Source: Paraburkholderia lycopersici (GTDB lineage Bacteria > Pseudomonadota > Gammaproteobacteria > Burkholderiales > Burkholderiaceae). Taken from it: a stretch of DNA of 64,000 bases. Positions 25,306 through 34,853 of the stretch are shown here, in pieces. Location of the stretch: contig NZ_FMYQ01000009.1 of the NCBI RefSeq assembly GCF_900096975.1, forward strand, positions 62,001 to 126,000, given 5' to 3'. Positions within the stretch are counted from its first letter, which is position 1, and each line of letters opens with the position of its first letter. Position numbers and translations under genes: made by a program. Below the pieces are notes generated by a model, which did no database searches, had not been told where the DNA came from, and saw nothing but the letters and a program-made list of their open reading frames with translations.

Positions 25306-27936
25306 TCAGGGCATTGGTGCCGTCCCGACTGAAGCCGTCGCTGCCAGCCTGTAGTCGTGGCTGCTGACCTCGCGCGCGAAGCCTCTTATGCTCGCATCTT
25401 GTGGCGCGATGTCGGCCGGCCACGCAAATCGAACGGTCGAGGACTCTTCATACCAACGCACTACTTTCTTTTCGTCGTTGATCAGCAGATAAAAGGCATA
25501 TTCGACCGGCTCAGTGGACCACCCCTCTGGCAAAGTAATCTGGCCTACGACTTCGTCGCCTTCCCGCCAGGCTGACACAACCAGAGTTGGTGCGGCACCC
25601 GGATAGAATTTGCGCATCTTTATTCCGAAGACATCACGAAGCGCGTTTTCGAGGAAGGTAGGGAAGTGCTGACCGAGTTCGCTGTGCTCCGAATACTCGC
25701 CCACATCCAGTTCAACGCACCCGCCTTGCTTTTGGACATGCTCGACATATGGGAGGGCATGGCTTTCGTAGTGGTGGTCGCCTCTGCCAACGTGAATGCG
25801 GCAACTCACATGCTCATGGACAGGCAAGTCGTAGATCAGCCTGTTTAGCTTTTCTTCGCTGCTTTCGCCCGGAAACATATAGTTCGCCAGTCGAGGACCA
25901 TTTTCCAGATCCTGACGCAAGAGGAAATGTCCGATCCGGGTTTGGGGGGCTCCCGCCAGGATATGCCCATATCCCAGGCGATTTGCAAAATACAGCGCGG
26001 ACGCACCGCCCTTTGACGAGCCCATGAATATGACTCTGCTCTTGTCGATACCTAGCTTGATCCGGAAGCTCTCGATCAACGAGCATACGGCTTCGCCCAG
26101 TTCCAGATTGCCATTCGACGCTATCAAGTATGACCCTTGCGGACCAAAATCGTCGACCACGAAAAGCTGATTGACGGGGGCGCCGCGCAACACTCTGCGA
26201 TAGTTGATGCGGTATTCGAATTCAGGAGCGAGCGCGGGAAATACGACGAACAAGGCGTCGCTGTTTCCACGGGGCTCAAACAAGTACTGGATCGGCCAGT
26301 CTCCCGGAAACGTCTCGAAGGGGAAGTTGATCCCCTTGACGGAACGCGCCGGGAACGTGACGGTGGTCCGGCATTGCCATGATGACGTTTCCCCGGATGC
26401 AGCCTTGAGCACCGCTGTCGCCATCGCTTCGCCAAGTCGCGGAAAGACGTAACCCGCGGGGGATTGATCGCCTTGCCCCAAGGTCAGGTCAACGGGAGTC
26501 TCGGACTGTACGGATATTTTGGCGACTTTTATATTTTCCTTCAGCAAATGGACTTCGTCGCCGATTTTCACAGCCTTGAGACCGGGCGCCAACTGCCACA
26601 GCAAGGACATATTGCGCGGGGCATCGCATTTGACCTTGTCTACGATATCTACCACCGGTTTGGATCGATGGACCGTCATGGCGCGCTCATGCTCCACACC
26701 GGCATATCTAAGGTTCCTTCCCTGAACCTGAACAAGCTGCCGGGTTTCCCTCGACTCTTCAAGTGAAACTCGCCCCGTCTCATTGCTGGGTTCCACGCCA
26801 TCGAGCATCAACGTGCTGTGAGCCGCCGTTGAGTAGCCATGCTTGGATAACGGATGTGCGTAGTCGTACCCGTATGGGCCGCTCTCGTAAAGAATCCATT
26901 CGCCGGCGTACAACAAAACAGACAAGTCGTCCTGATGCTTGTGGTAGTCACCGTGATGGCCCGCGCACATTACTGCATAGGTTTGCTGATCGCGCTTTTC
27001 CGGATCGTCTCGCAGAACCGCGAAGCCGCCGTCAAAGAAGAACGCGGAACTATCCGGTGTCGTATGCTGGAGGCCGAACGCCGTATAGTAATGGGAGGGC
27101 GGGGCAACAGGCTGTGTGTCTCCCAGTGGCGGATACTTTAGTTCTGGCGTGAGAATGTTCAGGCCAAAGCGGCCCATCTTTCCGGTCAGTTCGCCCAGAG
27201 CCTGCGCGTTTGCCGGGTCCAGGCGCTCGATTAGCGGCCGATGGCGGTAAATGTTGTCCGCGACTAGAAAGTGGTATGCGGGAGAATGTTCCTTATGAAC
27301 GCCGTCGCGACAAACTGACTGAGAGAAGTACTCGCCCAGTCGCTTCAGCGATTTCGTCTGAATGCCCTCCACATCTTGCGTGCAGACACAAAAATATAGC
27401 AGTGCCAGGTCCTGGAACATGCCGTGGTTGTTTGGCCCGGCATGGAAACTGTCTTCACTCAGGATAGCAACGATGGCATTGATCTTTTGCCACATGTGGT
27501 CGGCAAGTTCCTGCTCACCTGCCGCTCTAAGCGCAAAGTAGAGACGCAGCCAATAGCCTAGACGGCGGGCAACCGTCTCATCATGGAACGCCATGATGCG
27601 GGCGTCCCGGGGAAACTCAAAACGGCTGCACCAGTCATCGACGAGTTCGATCGCGCATAGCAACCAGCCGCGCAGCGGTTGTTGCTCGTAAGCAGCGACA
27701 AGATCGCCGATGAAGGCGTGCATATGCAGAGAGCGCTGGTGCATCCGCGAGAGCGCCTCAGCTCCATCCCAGTTTTCACGTATCTGAAATGGGATGCCTC
27801 CGTGCAAGTTTACAGTGCGTTGTGCGACTATTTCTCGAGCGGCGGCAAGCGGGTCCAGGCTGACACGTCCCGGCAAAAGCGATTTCAGGATCGCCATCGC
27901 AGCGGCGACGTCTGAGTCAGGCAGCGGTCTTCTCAT
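25306..27936 (-). CDS. heparinase II/III-type lyase fused to an alpha/beta-hydrolase domain
   Basis: An 876-residue protein. The N-terminal 300 residues are an alpha/alpha-toroid (FHAGPNNHGMFQDLALLYF), and the heparinase II/III beta part includes GHHGDYHKHQDDLSVLLYA near residue 330, with its catalytic-type His/Asp. From about residue 560 a second module begins; FMGSSKGGASALYFANRLG (around 636-654) is a GxSxG nucleophile elbow, and HVGRGDHHYESHALPYV may supply the His. No signal peptide is visible. The family cleaves uronic-acid polysaccharides by beta-elimination, which fits a ManNAcA capsule. The second half may be an esterase. It converges on the capsule genes. Confidence 0.83.
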   Translation of the reverse strand: MRRPLPDSDVAAAMAILKSLLPGRVSLDPLAAAREIVAQRTVNLHGGIPFQIRENWDGAEALSRMHQRSLHMHAFIGDLVAAYEQQPLRGWLLCAIELVDDWCSRFEFPRDARIMAFHDETVARRLGYWLRLYFALRAAGEQELADHMWQKINAIVAILSEDSFHAGPNNHGMFQDLALLYFCVCTQDVEGIQTKSLKRLGEYFSQSVCRDGVHKEHSPAYHFLVADNIYRHRPLIERLDPANAQALGELTGKMGRFGLNILTPELKYPPLGDTQPVAPPSHYYTAFGLQHTTPDSSAFFFDGGFAVLRDDPEKRDQQTYAVMCAGHHGDYHKHQDDLSVLLYAGEWILYESGPYGYDYAHPLSKHGYSTAAHSTLMLDGVEPSNETGRVSLEESRETRQLVQVQGRNLRYAGVEHERAMTVHRSKPVVDIVDKVKCDAPRNMSLLWQLAPGLKAVKIGDEVHLLKENIKVAKISVQSETPVDLTLGQGDQSPAGYVFPRLGEAMATAVLKAASGETSSWQCRTTVTFPARSVKGINFPFETFPGDWPIQYLFEPRGNSDALFVVFPALAPEFEYRINYRRVLRGAPVNQLFVVDDFGPQGSYLIASNGNLELGEAVCSLIESFRIKLGIDKSRVIFMGSSKGGASALYFANRLGYGHILAGAPQTRIGHFLLRQDLENGPRLANYMFPGESSEEKLNRLIYDLPVHEHVSCRIHVGRGDHHYESHALPYVEHVQKQGGCVELDVGEYSEHSELGQHFPTFLENALRDVFGIKMRKFYPGAAPTLVVSAWREGDEVVGQITLPEGWSTEPVEYAFYLLINDEKKVVRWYEESSTVRFAWPADIAPQDASIRGFAREVSSHDYRLAATASVGTAPMP

Positions 27937-28606
27937 TACATCAATGTTGGTTGTCGTTATCGCGATTCGAGGGGCATCCCCACATAAAACCCTTCATAAT
28001 AACAGGATTTAGTCGATCTTCATTAGCATTTTGTAAGCTGGAAAATCGATAGGTTGAATCTTCGATGCATCCTCCCATCAATCTGCCGTCGATGGCGAAA
28101 GCACCTTGGTGCGAGCTTTAATCGCCGGGGTGCGCGACTCGCATGGGGTTACGAACAAAAGCGGGCAGCACCGTCGGATGCAAAGGCGAATCGCAAGCGC
28201 CGAGGTAACCGGATCGGAGACGAGGTCCGCCGCCTCCTCTGCAAATTCGTTGGCGATTGAGCTGCGGTGGCGTGAAGCGCGTGTGCGCTCAGTTTTTCAT
28301 GAAAGCAGCAAAGAAAGGATCTTTAACTAAAGTGACCAGACGAAAAGACGGCGTTATCGGGTCGCAGTACCCATCGTCAGGATTCAGACCGCGCTCGCGT
28401 CGCGTGCGTTGATTGGAATGCCGTTTGATTGCTGGAACCCATTGCGGCACAGGCACAGTTAGCACGGCATTGGGTTTCGGATTGCCATTGCGCCCACCAG
28501 TTCGCGTACCTATGGTGTGACGCGAAAGCACGCTTGAGATGCTGTGCAGCCCAGCGAGTTCAAGTAAACTCACGCCCCGCGCCGTTCCCTTTGCCCGGAG
28601 TGCCTC
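27937..28606. other. 670-base region without a recognised gene
   Basis: It separates the capsule locus from the LrgA/LrgB pair. Short frames exist on both strands (for example 28054-28260 plus, 28289-28573 minus), but their translations are Arg/Ser-rich and match nothing I know. The first 90 bases are AT-rich and probably hold the promoter of the leftward lyase gene. I see no transposase remnant, tRNA or clear repeat. Confidence 0.5.
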
Positions 28607-28978
28607 ATGCTTCGTTCCCTAGCCGCCCTCCTGATCTTCCAATGTCTCGGCGAGAGCGTGTCCTATGTCTTCTCGCTGCCCGTGCCCGGTCCCGTGATCG
28701 GCATGCTGCTCCTGTTCGCCTTCGCAATGATGCGGCCTGCCGCCGTCGAAGCCATCGAACCCACCGCGCTCGAATTGCTGCGCCATCTTTCGCTGCTCTT
28801 CATTCCGGCGGGCGTGGGCATCATGGTTTCGGCGCAGACGGTGCGCGGCGAGGCGCTTGCCGTGATCGCGAGCCTCGTCGTGAGCACGACGCTCGGCATC
28901 GCCGTGACGGCGCTCGTCACGCGCGCGCTGCTGCGGCGCCAGCGGCGCAACGAAACGGCCGGGGAGGGCGCATCGTGA
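28607..28978 (+). CDS. CidA/LrgA family membrane protein
   Basis: A 123-residue holin-like protein with four predicted helices. FSLPVPGPVIGMLLLF and HLSLLFIPAGVGIM are the family hallmarks. LrgA/CidA proteins act with LrgB/CidB in control of murein hydrolase activity, small-metabolite transport and lysis. Its stop overlaps the start of the LrgB gene (GTGA), so the pair is coupled. Confidence 0.92.
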   Translation: MLRSLAALLIFQCLGESVSYVFSLPVPGPVIGMLLLFAFAMMRPAAVEAIEPTALELLRHLSLLFIPAGVGIMVSAQTVRGEALAVIASLVVSTTLGIAVTALVTRALLRRQRRNETAGEGAS

Positions 28979-29718
28979 ACAGCCATCTGCCGCTGACGAA
29001 ACTCGACGCCATCTGGGTCTATCTCGCCGCGACGCCGCTGCTCGGCCTGACGGTGACGCTCGTCGCGTATCTCATCGCCATCAATATCTACGCGCGCGCG
29101 AGTCACAATCCGCTCGCGAACCCGGTGCTGATCGCCGTGGCGCTTGTTGTCGCGGCGCTCAAGATCACCGATACGCCGTATCGCACGTATTTCGAGGGCG
29201 CGCAGTTCGTGCATTTCCTGCTCGGTCCCGCGACGGTCGCGCTCGCCCTGCCGCTGTATCGCCAGTGGGGCAAGTTAAGGCGCGGCGCGCTGCCGCTGCT
29301 CGGCGGCCTCGTCGCCGGCTCGCTGACGGCCATTGTTTCGGCCGTGGGCGTCGCCAAACTGTTCGGCGCTTCGCACCAAATGCTTGCGTCGCTCGCGCCG
29401 AAGTCGGCCACGACGCCGATCGCCATGGCCGTCGCCGAGAAGGTGGGGGGCATTCCCTCGCTTACCGCGGTGCTCGTGATCTCGACGGGCGTATTCGGCG
29501 CGGTTACCGCGCGCTGGATCCTCAACCTGATTCGTGTGCGCGAGACCGAGGTGCGCGGCTTCGCGATCGGCGTGGCGTCGCATGGCATCGGCACCGCGCG
29601 TGCGTTTCAGGTGAGCGAGGAAATGGGCGCGTTTTCGGGCCTCGGCATGGGTCTCAACGGCGTGTTCACGGCGTTCGTCGTGCCTGTGCTGCTGCCGGTG
29701 CTTTTGCGGTGGCTGTAG
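28975..29718 (+). CDS. LrgB/CidB family membrane protein
   Basis: A 247-residue, very hydrophobic protein. NPVLIAVALVVAALK, FLLGPATVALALPLYRQW, LAPKSATTPIAMAV and ASHGIGTARAF are diagnostic of LrgB. It is the partner of the 123-residue LrgA protein, with a GTG start at 28975 that overlaps the lrgA stop by four bases. The longer upstream frame extension is a shadow of lrgA. Confidence 0.93.
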   Translation: MNSHLPLTKLDAIWVYLAATPLLGLTVTLVAYLIAINIYARASHNPLANPVLIAVALVVAALKITDTPYRTYFEGAQFVHFLLGPATVALALPLYRQWGKLRRGALPLLGGLVAGSLTAIVSAVGVAKLFGASHQMLASLAPKSATTPIAMAVAEKVGGIPSLTAVLVISTGVFGAVTARWILNLIRVRETEVRGFAIGVASHGIGTARAFQVSEEMGAFSGLGMGLNGVFTAFVVPVLLPVLLRWL

Positions 29719-29844
29719 AGCGTTTCCGGTAACGCCGGCGTGACTGAATTGACCCCCGAAGGTAGGACAGCGACCTCGACGGGGCATGGGAAGATACACG
29801 GCTGAAGGCGCGGATCGCCGCCTTGAATTCAACGGGATGAGCCC

Positions 29845-30894
29845 ATGACGCCACTGGATCAGGTTGCCGCGCTTACTCATCCGGGCTCGCTCCTGTCCAG
29901 CGAGGGCGATATTGTCGCCTCGTACGACGTCGAGGTATCGGGCGCGCCGGCAGAAGGCTTCCGGCCGCTTTCCATCGTCCCGACGATCAGGAACGCTAAC
30001 GTTTGTCCATTCGAGGTCGATTATGCGCGCTTGACCCGTGCGCATGTGATTAACGGCTTGGGCGTCACGCTGGGGGACTCGATCATCGGGCTTACGGCGT
30101 TGTCGGCGTTGAGAAAGAAGCACCCGACGCTCTTCTTCACGATCTACCGGCCACGTCTGGTTCCGGCGTACGTCAGGCAGGTCTACGAACTCGCAGCGCC
30201 GATCTTCGGCTGCGTGAGGGACCTTCCGGTTCGTGTCGAGGCGCTACCCGATGGAGCGTTTCAGGTCGATGTCGGCAACCATCTGTTCTGGCCGAATTTC
30301 TCGTCGATGCCCATGATCGATTTTTTTCTGTGGGCCTTGGGGGTAGAGCCGGACAGCGTGCCTTCAGTCGATAAATCGAATGACTGGCTCCGCAAGGTCA
30401 CGGTGCGGGATTCGCAGGGGAAGTGGGCACAGCAGCCCTATGTTCTGTTCTGTCCCGTCGCCAGCACACCCGTACGCAGCATCCCTCGCTCGTTTCGCAA
30501 AGAAGCCGTGGAGCAGCTTTGGCAAGAATTTCATTTGCCGGTGCTGGGCTTCGGGGACGTCGAGCATGATCGGTATACCGATGTTCGCAGTTTGTCGAAG
30601 GACACGGCCTCCTTTCTTGCCTGGGTGAAAAATGCCAGATTCGTGCTGACATCGGACACGGCCGCTGTTCATATCGCGGCCGGTTTCGACGTGCCGACGG
30701 TGGCCTTTTTTACGACGATCCCACCCGGTCTCCGCGTCCGGGATTATGCGTACTGCACTCCCATTACGCTTCGTCTTCCGGAGCTACGGGGAATCCAGGC
30801 CAGCGCGCGGCCGGGCGATATCGAAATCGTCGAACGCTCGTATCGTGAGCTATCCGGTCATGAGTTGAGGCGGGCGCTTCAACTGCAAGGATGA
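29845..30894 (+). CDS. glycosyltransferase family 9 (heptosyltransferase-like)
   Basis: A 349-residue GT-B protein. HVINGLGVTLGDSIIGLTAL replaces the usual RxxxxGDxxLxxP start, and the C-terminal LTSDTAAVHIAAGFDVPTVAFF is the GT9 nucleotide-sugar motif. About 45 extra residues precede the core. GT9 members usually transfer heptose to LPS core or to proteins. It stands alone between lrgB and convergent LPS-type genes, and its codons are less GC-biased, so it may be acquired. The exact acceptor is unknown. Confidence 0.8.
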   Translation: MTPLDQVAALTHPGSLLSSEGDIVASYDVEVSGAPAEGFRPLSIVPTIRNANVCPFEVDYARLTRAHVINGLGVTLGDSIIGLTALSALRKKHPTLFFTIYRPRLVPAYVRQVYELAAPIFGCVRDLPVRVEALPDGAFQVDVGNHLFWPNFSSMPMIDFFLWALGVEPDSVPSVDKSNDWLRKVTVRDSQGKWAQQPYVLFCPVASTPVRSIPRSFRKEAVEQLWQEFHLPVLGFGDVEHDRYTDVRSLSKDTASFLAWVKNARFVLTSDTAAVHIAAGFDVPTVAFFTTIPPGLRVRDYAYCTPITLRLPELRGIQASARPGDIEIVERSYRELSGHELRRALQLQG

Positions 30895-30928
30895 TGCCCC
30901 CGCGCAGGGGCTGGATCGTCGCGCCGCG

Positions 30929-31771
30929 TCACCCCGCGCCGCGCGCGAACATCGTGCGCTTCATCTTCTGCAAGGTGCGATAAGGCGTGACGAAGTGCAG
31001 CAGGCTCTTCGCCACGCCGGCCCAGTCGCGCCAGTTCAGCACGTTCAGATAATGCAGTTGCAGACGCAGCGTGGAGACGATCTGCCGCCGCCGCTTCGTC
31101 GCGCTGATGCCGCCTTCGTTCAGTTCGTAGTACAGCCCGAGTTCCGGCAGATTCGCGCATTCGTATCGCTCCATCAGGCGCAGAAACAGGTCGAGGTCCT
31201 CGGCGGCCGGATACTTCACGCGATAGTTGCCTACCGCGAGCACCGCCTCCACGCGCAGCATCACCGAGGGATGCACGAGCGGCGAGCGCAACAGGCGCGT
31301 GCGCCGCAGGGCGCGCGCATCGGCGCTCGGGCGCAGCATGAAGAGCGGCTCGCCCGCGCGATTGACCACCTGGGTCCACGTGCCGAGCGCCGCGAGCGCG
31401 GGCTCGGCCTGCATGCGCGCGCGCTGTTTCGCAAGCCGGTGCGGCGCGGCGAGGTCGCCCGCGTCGATGCGCGCGGCGTAGCGAAAGCCGCGCGCCGCGA
31501 GCGCTTCGACGCCCGCCTGCAAGGCGCGCTCGATGCCGCCGTTCTTCGGCATGCGCAGCACTTCGACGCGCATGCCCGGCACCTCGGGCGCGACGATGGG
31601 CGGCGTGCTGCCGTCGTCGACGACGAGCGCGTAGATCGTTGCGTCCTCATCGAACGAGGCGAGCGTACGCGCGACATCGTCCTGGCCGTTGTAGGCGGGC
31701 ATGAGCACGGCGACGTCGGCGAGCGCGCCCTCGCGTTCGTCGCTTGCCGGGAGCGCGGCGGAATTCATCAT
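30929..31771 (-). CDS. glycosyltransferase family 2
   Basis: A 280-residue GT2 transferase. VAVLMPAYNGQDDVARTL opens the fold, LVVDDGST binds UDP, and ARIDAGDLAAPHRL carries the DxD-like site; YPAAEDLDLFLRL holds the catalytic ED. It starts at the ATGA overlap with the stop of the flippase gene, so both are translated together. It probably builds the oligosaccharide that the flippase moves. Confidence 0.9.
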   Translation of the reverse strand: MMNSAALPASDEREGALADVAVLMPAYNGQDDVARTLASFDEDATIYALVVDDGSTPPIVAPEVPGMRVEVLRMPKNGGIERALQAGVEALAARGFRYAARIDAGDLAAPHRLAKQRARMQAEPALAALGTWTQVVNRAGEPLFMLRPSADARALRRTRLLRSPLVHPSVMLRVEAVLAVGNYRVKYPAAEDLDLFLRLMERYECANLPELGLYYELNEGGISATKRRRQIVSTLRLQLHYLNVLNWRDWAGVAKSLLHFVTPYRTLQKMKRTMFARGAG

Positions 31772-33030
31772 GAAACGAGCTTGAAGCGGATGTAATAGAG
31801 GTTCACGCAGGCCGCCGCGAGGTAGCCCGCCGCGAGGCCGCAGAGCGCGCCATACGCGCCGAGGCGCGCGATCGCCACGAGATTCACGGCGAACGCCACG
31901 GCGAGCGCGAGCAGCCATTTCGCGAGCAGCACGAATTTCGCCTGATATTTGAGCACGACGAGATTGCCGATCGCCTCGAGCCCGGCGGGCACCGAAAGCC
32001 ACACGGCCCAGCGGAAAATGCCGATCGCGCCTTCGTAGTCCGGCCCGAACACGCGGCCGATGATGAAGCCCGCGAGCGCGTCGAGCACGAGCGCGCCCGC
32101 CACCATCAGCGCGGCTGTCATCGCGAAGAGGCGCACGAGGTTGCGGCGCAGTTGCGCCGTTTGCTGCACGCGGTAGACGAAGGCGGGCGCGATCGTCTGC
32201 GAGAGCATGAGCGCGAGCGTGATCCAGTTTTCGTTGAGCTGCTGCGCGGCCGAATAACGGCCGAGATCGGCGAACGAGATCGTGCGCTCGAGCATCAGGC
32301 GGTCGAGTTTCAGGAACAGGTACATGCAGATGAGCCCGAGCCAGAACACCGTGCCCGCGCTCGCGAAGTGCCTGAAAAGCGAGCGGTCCACGTGCCAGCC
32401 GAGCGTGCCGCCATGGCGGCGCCGGAAGTAGAGCACGAGCGCCGCGCCGATCGCCGCCGCTTCGAGCGCCCAGAGCCAGCCGAAGGCCGCGGGCGCGAAC
32501 GCCGCGCGCGCGAGCAGATAGACGAGCAGCGCCTTGACCACGGCGGTCGTCATGCTCGCGAGCAACTGCGGCTTGCTATACGTCATGCTCTGCAACCAGG
32601 CGTTGATGACGCCGACGAACGGCTCGCGAAAGATCATCGTCACCGCGAGCCCGGCGAGCATCGCGCCGACGAGCGGATCGGTTGCGCCGAGCGCGATGCC
32701 GGCCCACGTGGCGAGCAGCGCCGCCGCCGACACGCCGATGCGCAGCGCGAACGCGCTGCCGAGCACCGTGCCGAGTTGCGCCGGAGGTTGGCTAACGATG
32801 GTCGGCACGAGAATCTCGGCGCCGCATACCCACGTGATCGGCGCGAGCACGAGCAGCAGCGTGTTGGCGTACTGCCACTTGCCGAATACGTCGGGACCGA
32901 AATAGCGCGCGAGCACGCCGCTGATGACGATGGCCACCGCGATCTGCGTGACGCGCTCGAGCCCGAGCCACACGATGTTCGCAAACGCGCGCGCCACATC
33001 CGGGTTGCCGAAGCGCTTGAGGCTTAGCAT
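31768..33030 (-). CDS. Wzx-like oligosaccharide flippase
   Basis: A 420-residue membrane protein with about 12 helices of the MOP/polysaccharide-synthesis superfamily: NIVWLGLERVTQIAVAIVIS at the start, ARYFGPDVFGKWQYA, then FLKLDRLMLERTISFADLG, a typical mid-protein Wzx motif. It should flip a lipid-linked oligosaccharide to the periplasm. No Wzy polymerase is in the window. ATG 33030 is preferred to the upstream ATG at 33198 because the extra 56 residues are charged and not family-like. It diverges from the phosphomannomutase gene. Confidence 0.87.
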   Translation of the reverse strand: MLSLKRFGNPDVARAFANIVWLGLERVTQIAVAIVISGVLARYFGPDVFGKWQYANTLLLVLAPITWVCGAEILVPTIVSQPPAQLGTVLGSAFALRIGVSAAALLATWAGIALGATDPLVGAMLAGLAVTMIFREPFVGVINAWLQSMTYSKPQLLASMTTAVVKALLVYLLARAAFAPAAFGWLWALEAAAIGAALVLYFRRRHGGTLGWHVDRSLFRHFASAGTVFWLGLICMYLFLKLDRLMLERTISFADLGRYSAAQQLNENWITLALMLSQTIAPAFVYRVQQTAQLRRNLVRLFAMTAALMVAGALVLDALAGFIIGRVFGPDYEGAIGIFRWAVWLSVPAGLEAIGNLVVLKYQAKFVLLAKWLLALAVAFAVNLVAIARLGAYGALCGLAAGYLAAACVNLYYIRFKLVS

Positions 33031-33278
33031 CGGGCCTCGCCATCGCGCGAGGCGCCAAAAAGGGGGCAGGCACGCGGCGTGCGCATTCTCTCCGCCTTTT
33101 TGGGCGAATATTTTGGCAATAAAAGGAAACGGCGAAGCATTAAAATGGGTACACACCACTGCCGAAAAACGGCAATTATAGTTTGTAACGGATCGCACTT
33201 TTCGTAACGGCAGAGGCGTTCGGCCGCGTGCCCGTGTTACGAATAGACCCGAATTCCCATCTGGACGGTGAGCCCAAC

Positions 33279-34673
33279 ATGATTTCGAAATCGATTTTCA
33301 AGGCATACGACATTCGCGGCGTGATCGGCAAGACGCTCGACGCCGACACCGCGCGCGCCATTGGCCGTGCGTTCGGCAGCGAAGTGCGTGCGCAGGGCGG
33401 CGAAGCCGTGGTGATCGCGCGCGACGGCCGGCTCTCGGGTCCCGAACTCTCGCGTGCGCTCGCCGATGGTCTGCGCGAGGCGGGCGTGGACGTGGTCGAC
33501 GTCGGCATGGTGCCGACGCCCGTGGGCTACTTCGCCGCGAGCGTGCCGCTCGAGCTCGTGGGCGGCGAGCGCAGCGTGGACTCGTGCATCGTCGTGACGG
33601 GCAGCCACAATCCGCCCGACTACAACGGCTTCAAGATGGTGCTGCGCGGCAAGGCGATCTACGGCGAGCAGATCCTGGCGCTCTATGAGCGCATCGTCGC
33701 GCAACGCTTCGACGCGGGCGAGGGCAGCTACACGAAGTACGACATCGCCGACGCGTACCTCGATCGCATCGTAAGCGACGTGAAGCTCGCGCGCCCGATG
33801 AAGATCGTGGTCGACACCGGCAACGGCGTGGCGGGCGCTCTCGTGCCGCGCCTGTTCAAGGCGCTCGGCTGCGAACTCGTCGAGCTTTTCACCGACGTGG
33901 ACGGCAACTTCCCGAACCACCACCCGGACCCTGCGCACCCGGAGAACCTGCAGGACGTGATCCGCGCGCTCAAGGAAACCGACGCGGAAATCGGCTTCGC
34001 GTTCGACGGCGACGGCGACCGCCTCGGCGTCGTCACGAAGGACGGCCAGATCATCTACCCCGATCGCCAGCTCATGCTGTTCGCCGAGGAGGTGCTCTCG
34101 CGCAATCCGGGCAAGCAGATCATCTACGACGTGAAGTGCACGCGCAATCTCGCGAAGTGGGTGAAGGACAAGGGCGGCGAGCCGCTCATGTGGAAGACGG
34201 GCCACTCGCTCGTGAAGGCGAAGCTGCGCGAGACGGGCGCGCCGCTCGCGGGGGAAATGAGCGGCCACGTGTTCTTCAAGGACCGCTGGTACGGCTTCGA
34301 CGACGGCCTCTACACGGGCGCGCGCCTGCTCGAAATCCTCTCGCGCGTGGCCGACCCGAGCGCGCTGCTCAACGGCCTGCCGAACTCGCACGCCACGCCC
34401 GAGCTGCAGTTGAAGCTCGAGGAAGGCGAGAACTTCGAACTGATCGCGAAGCTGCAGAAGAACGCGAAGTTCACGGGCGCCGACGAGGTCATCACGATCG
34501 ACGGCCTGCGCGTGGAATATCCGGACGGTTTCGGTCTCGCGCGTTCGTCGAACACCACGCCCGTGGTCGTGATGCGCTTCGAGGCCGACGACGATGCAGC
34601 GCTTGCGCGCATCCAGGCCGACTTCAAGCGCGTGATTCTGGCCGAGAAGCCGGACGCGAAGCTGCCGTTCTAG
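33279..34673 (+). CDS. manB: phosphomannomutase/phosphoglucomutase
   Basis: A 464-residue alpha-D-phosphohexomutase of AlgC/ManB type, interconverting Man-6-P/Man-1-P and Glc-6-P/Glc-1-P. It has KAYDIRGVIG at the N-terminus, the phosphoserine loop VTGSHNPPDYNGFK, the Mg2+ loop FAFDGDGDRLGV, the sugar-binding GEMSGHVFFKDR and the C-terminal RSSNTTPVVVMRFE. It supplies precursors for LPS and exopolysaccharide. ATG 33279 matches the usual N-terminus; the gene symbol is by family use. Confidence 0.95.
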   Translation: MISKSIFKAYDIRGVIGKTLDADTARAIGRAFGSEVRAQGGEAVVIARDGRLSGPELSRALADGLREAGVDVVDVGMVPTPVGYFAASVPLELVGGERSVDSCIVVTGSHNPPDYNGFKMVLRGKAIYGEQILALYERIVAQRFDAGEGSYTKYDIADAYLDRIVSDVKLARPMKIVVDTGNGVAGALVPRLFKALGCELVELFTDVDGNFPNHHPDPAHPENLQDVIRALKETDAEIGFAFDGDGDRLGVVTKDGQIIYPDRQLMLFAEEVLSRNPGKQIIYDVKCTRNLAKWVKDKGGEPLMWKTGHSLVKAKLRETGAPLAGEMSGHVFFKDRWYGFDDGLYTGARLLEILSRVADPSALLNGLPNSHATPELQLKLEEGENFELIAKLQKNAKFTGADEVITIDGLRVEYPDGFGLARSSNTTPVVVMRFEADDDAALARIQADFKRVILAEKPDAKLPF

Positions 34674-34719
34674 GCCCTCGGGAACCTCTGCGGCCCTTGC
34701 GGCCACGTGACGCGCCTAA

Positions 34720-34752
34720 CGGCGCCGCGCCAGCACGAGCGCGGCGCCGTTT
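34720..34752 (+). terminator. intrinsic terminator after phosphomannomutase
   Basis: CGGCGCCGCGC (34720-34730) pairs perfectly with GCGCGGCGCCG (34739-34749) over an 8-base loop, followed by TTTGCGTTTCG. It lies 46 bases after the manB stop and about 100 before waaC. Confidence 0.7.
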
Positions 34753-34853
34753 GCGTTTCGTTGCGCGCATTTCCGCGGTTTTTCTTCGCCTTTGCGTGCG
34801 GCGCGCTAAAATTGCGGACCTTTTTTAATCTGTCCGCCCACAGAGCCTTGAGC

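Noticed and set aside
28289..28573. A 94-residue minus-strand frame in the intergenic gap
   Set aside because: No family resemblance, no clear ribosome site and irregular codon use; not enough to call a gene.
33031..33198. N-terminal extension of the flippase
   Set aside because: The extra 56 residues are charged and unlike Wzx, and the DNA is AT-rich promoter-like sequence between divergent genes.
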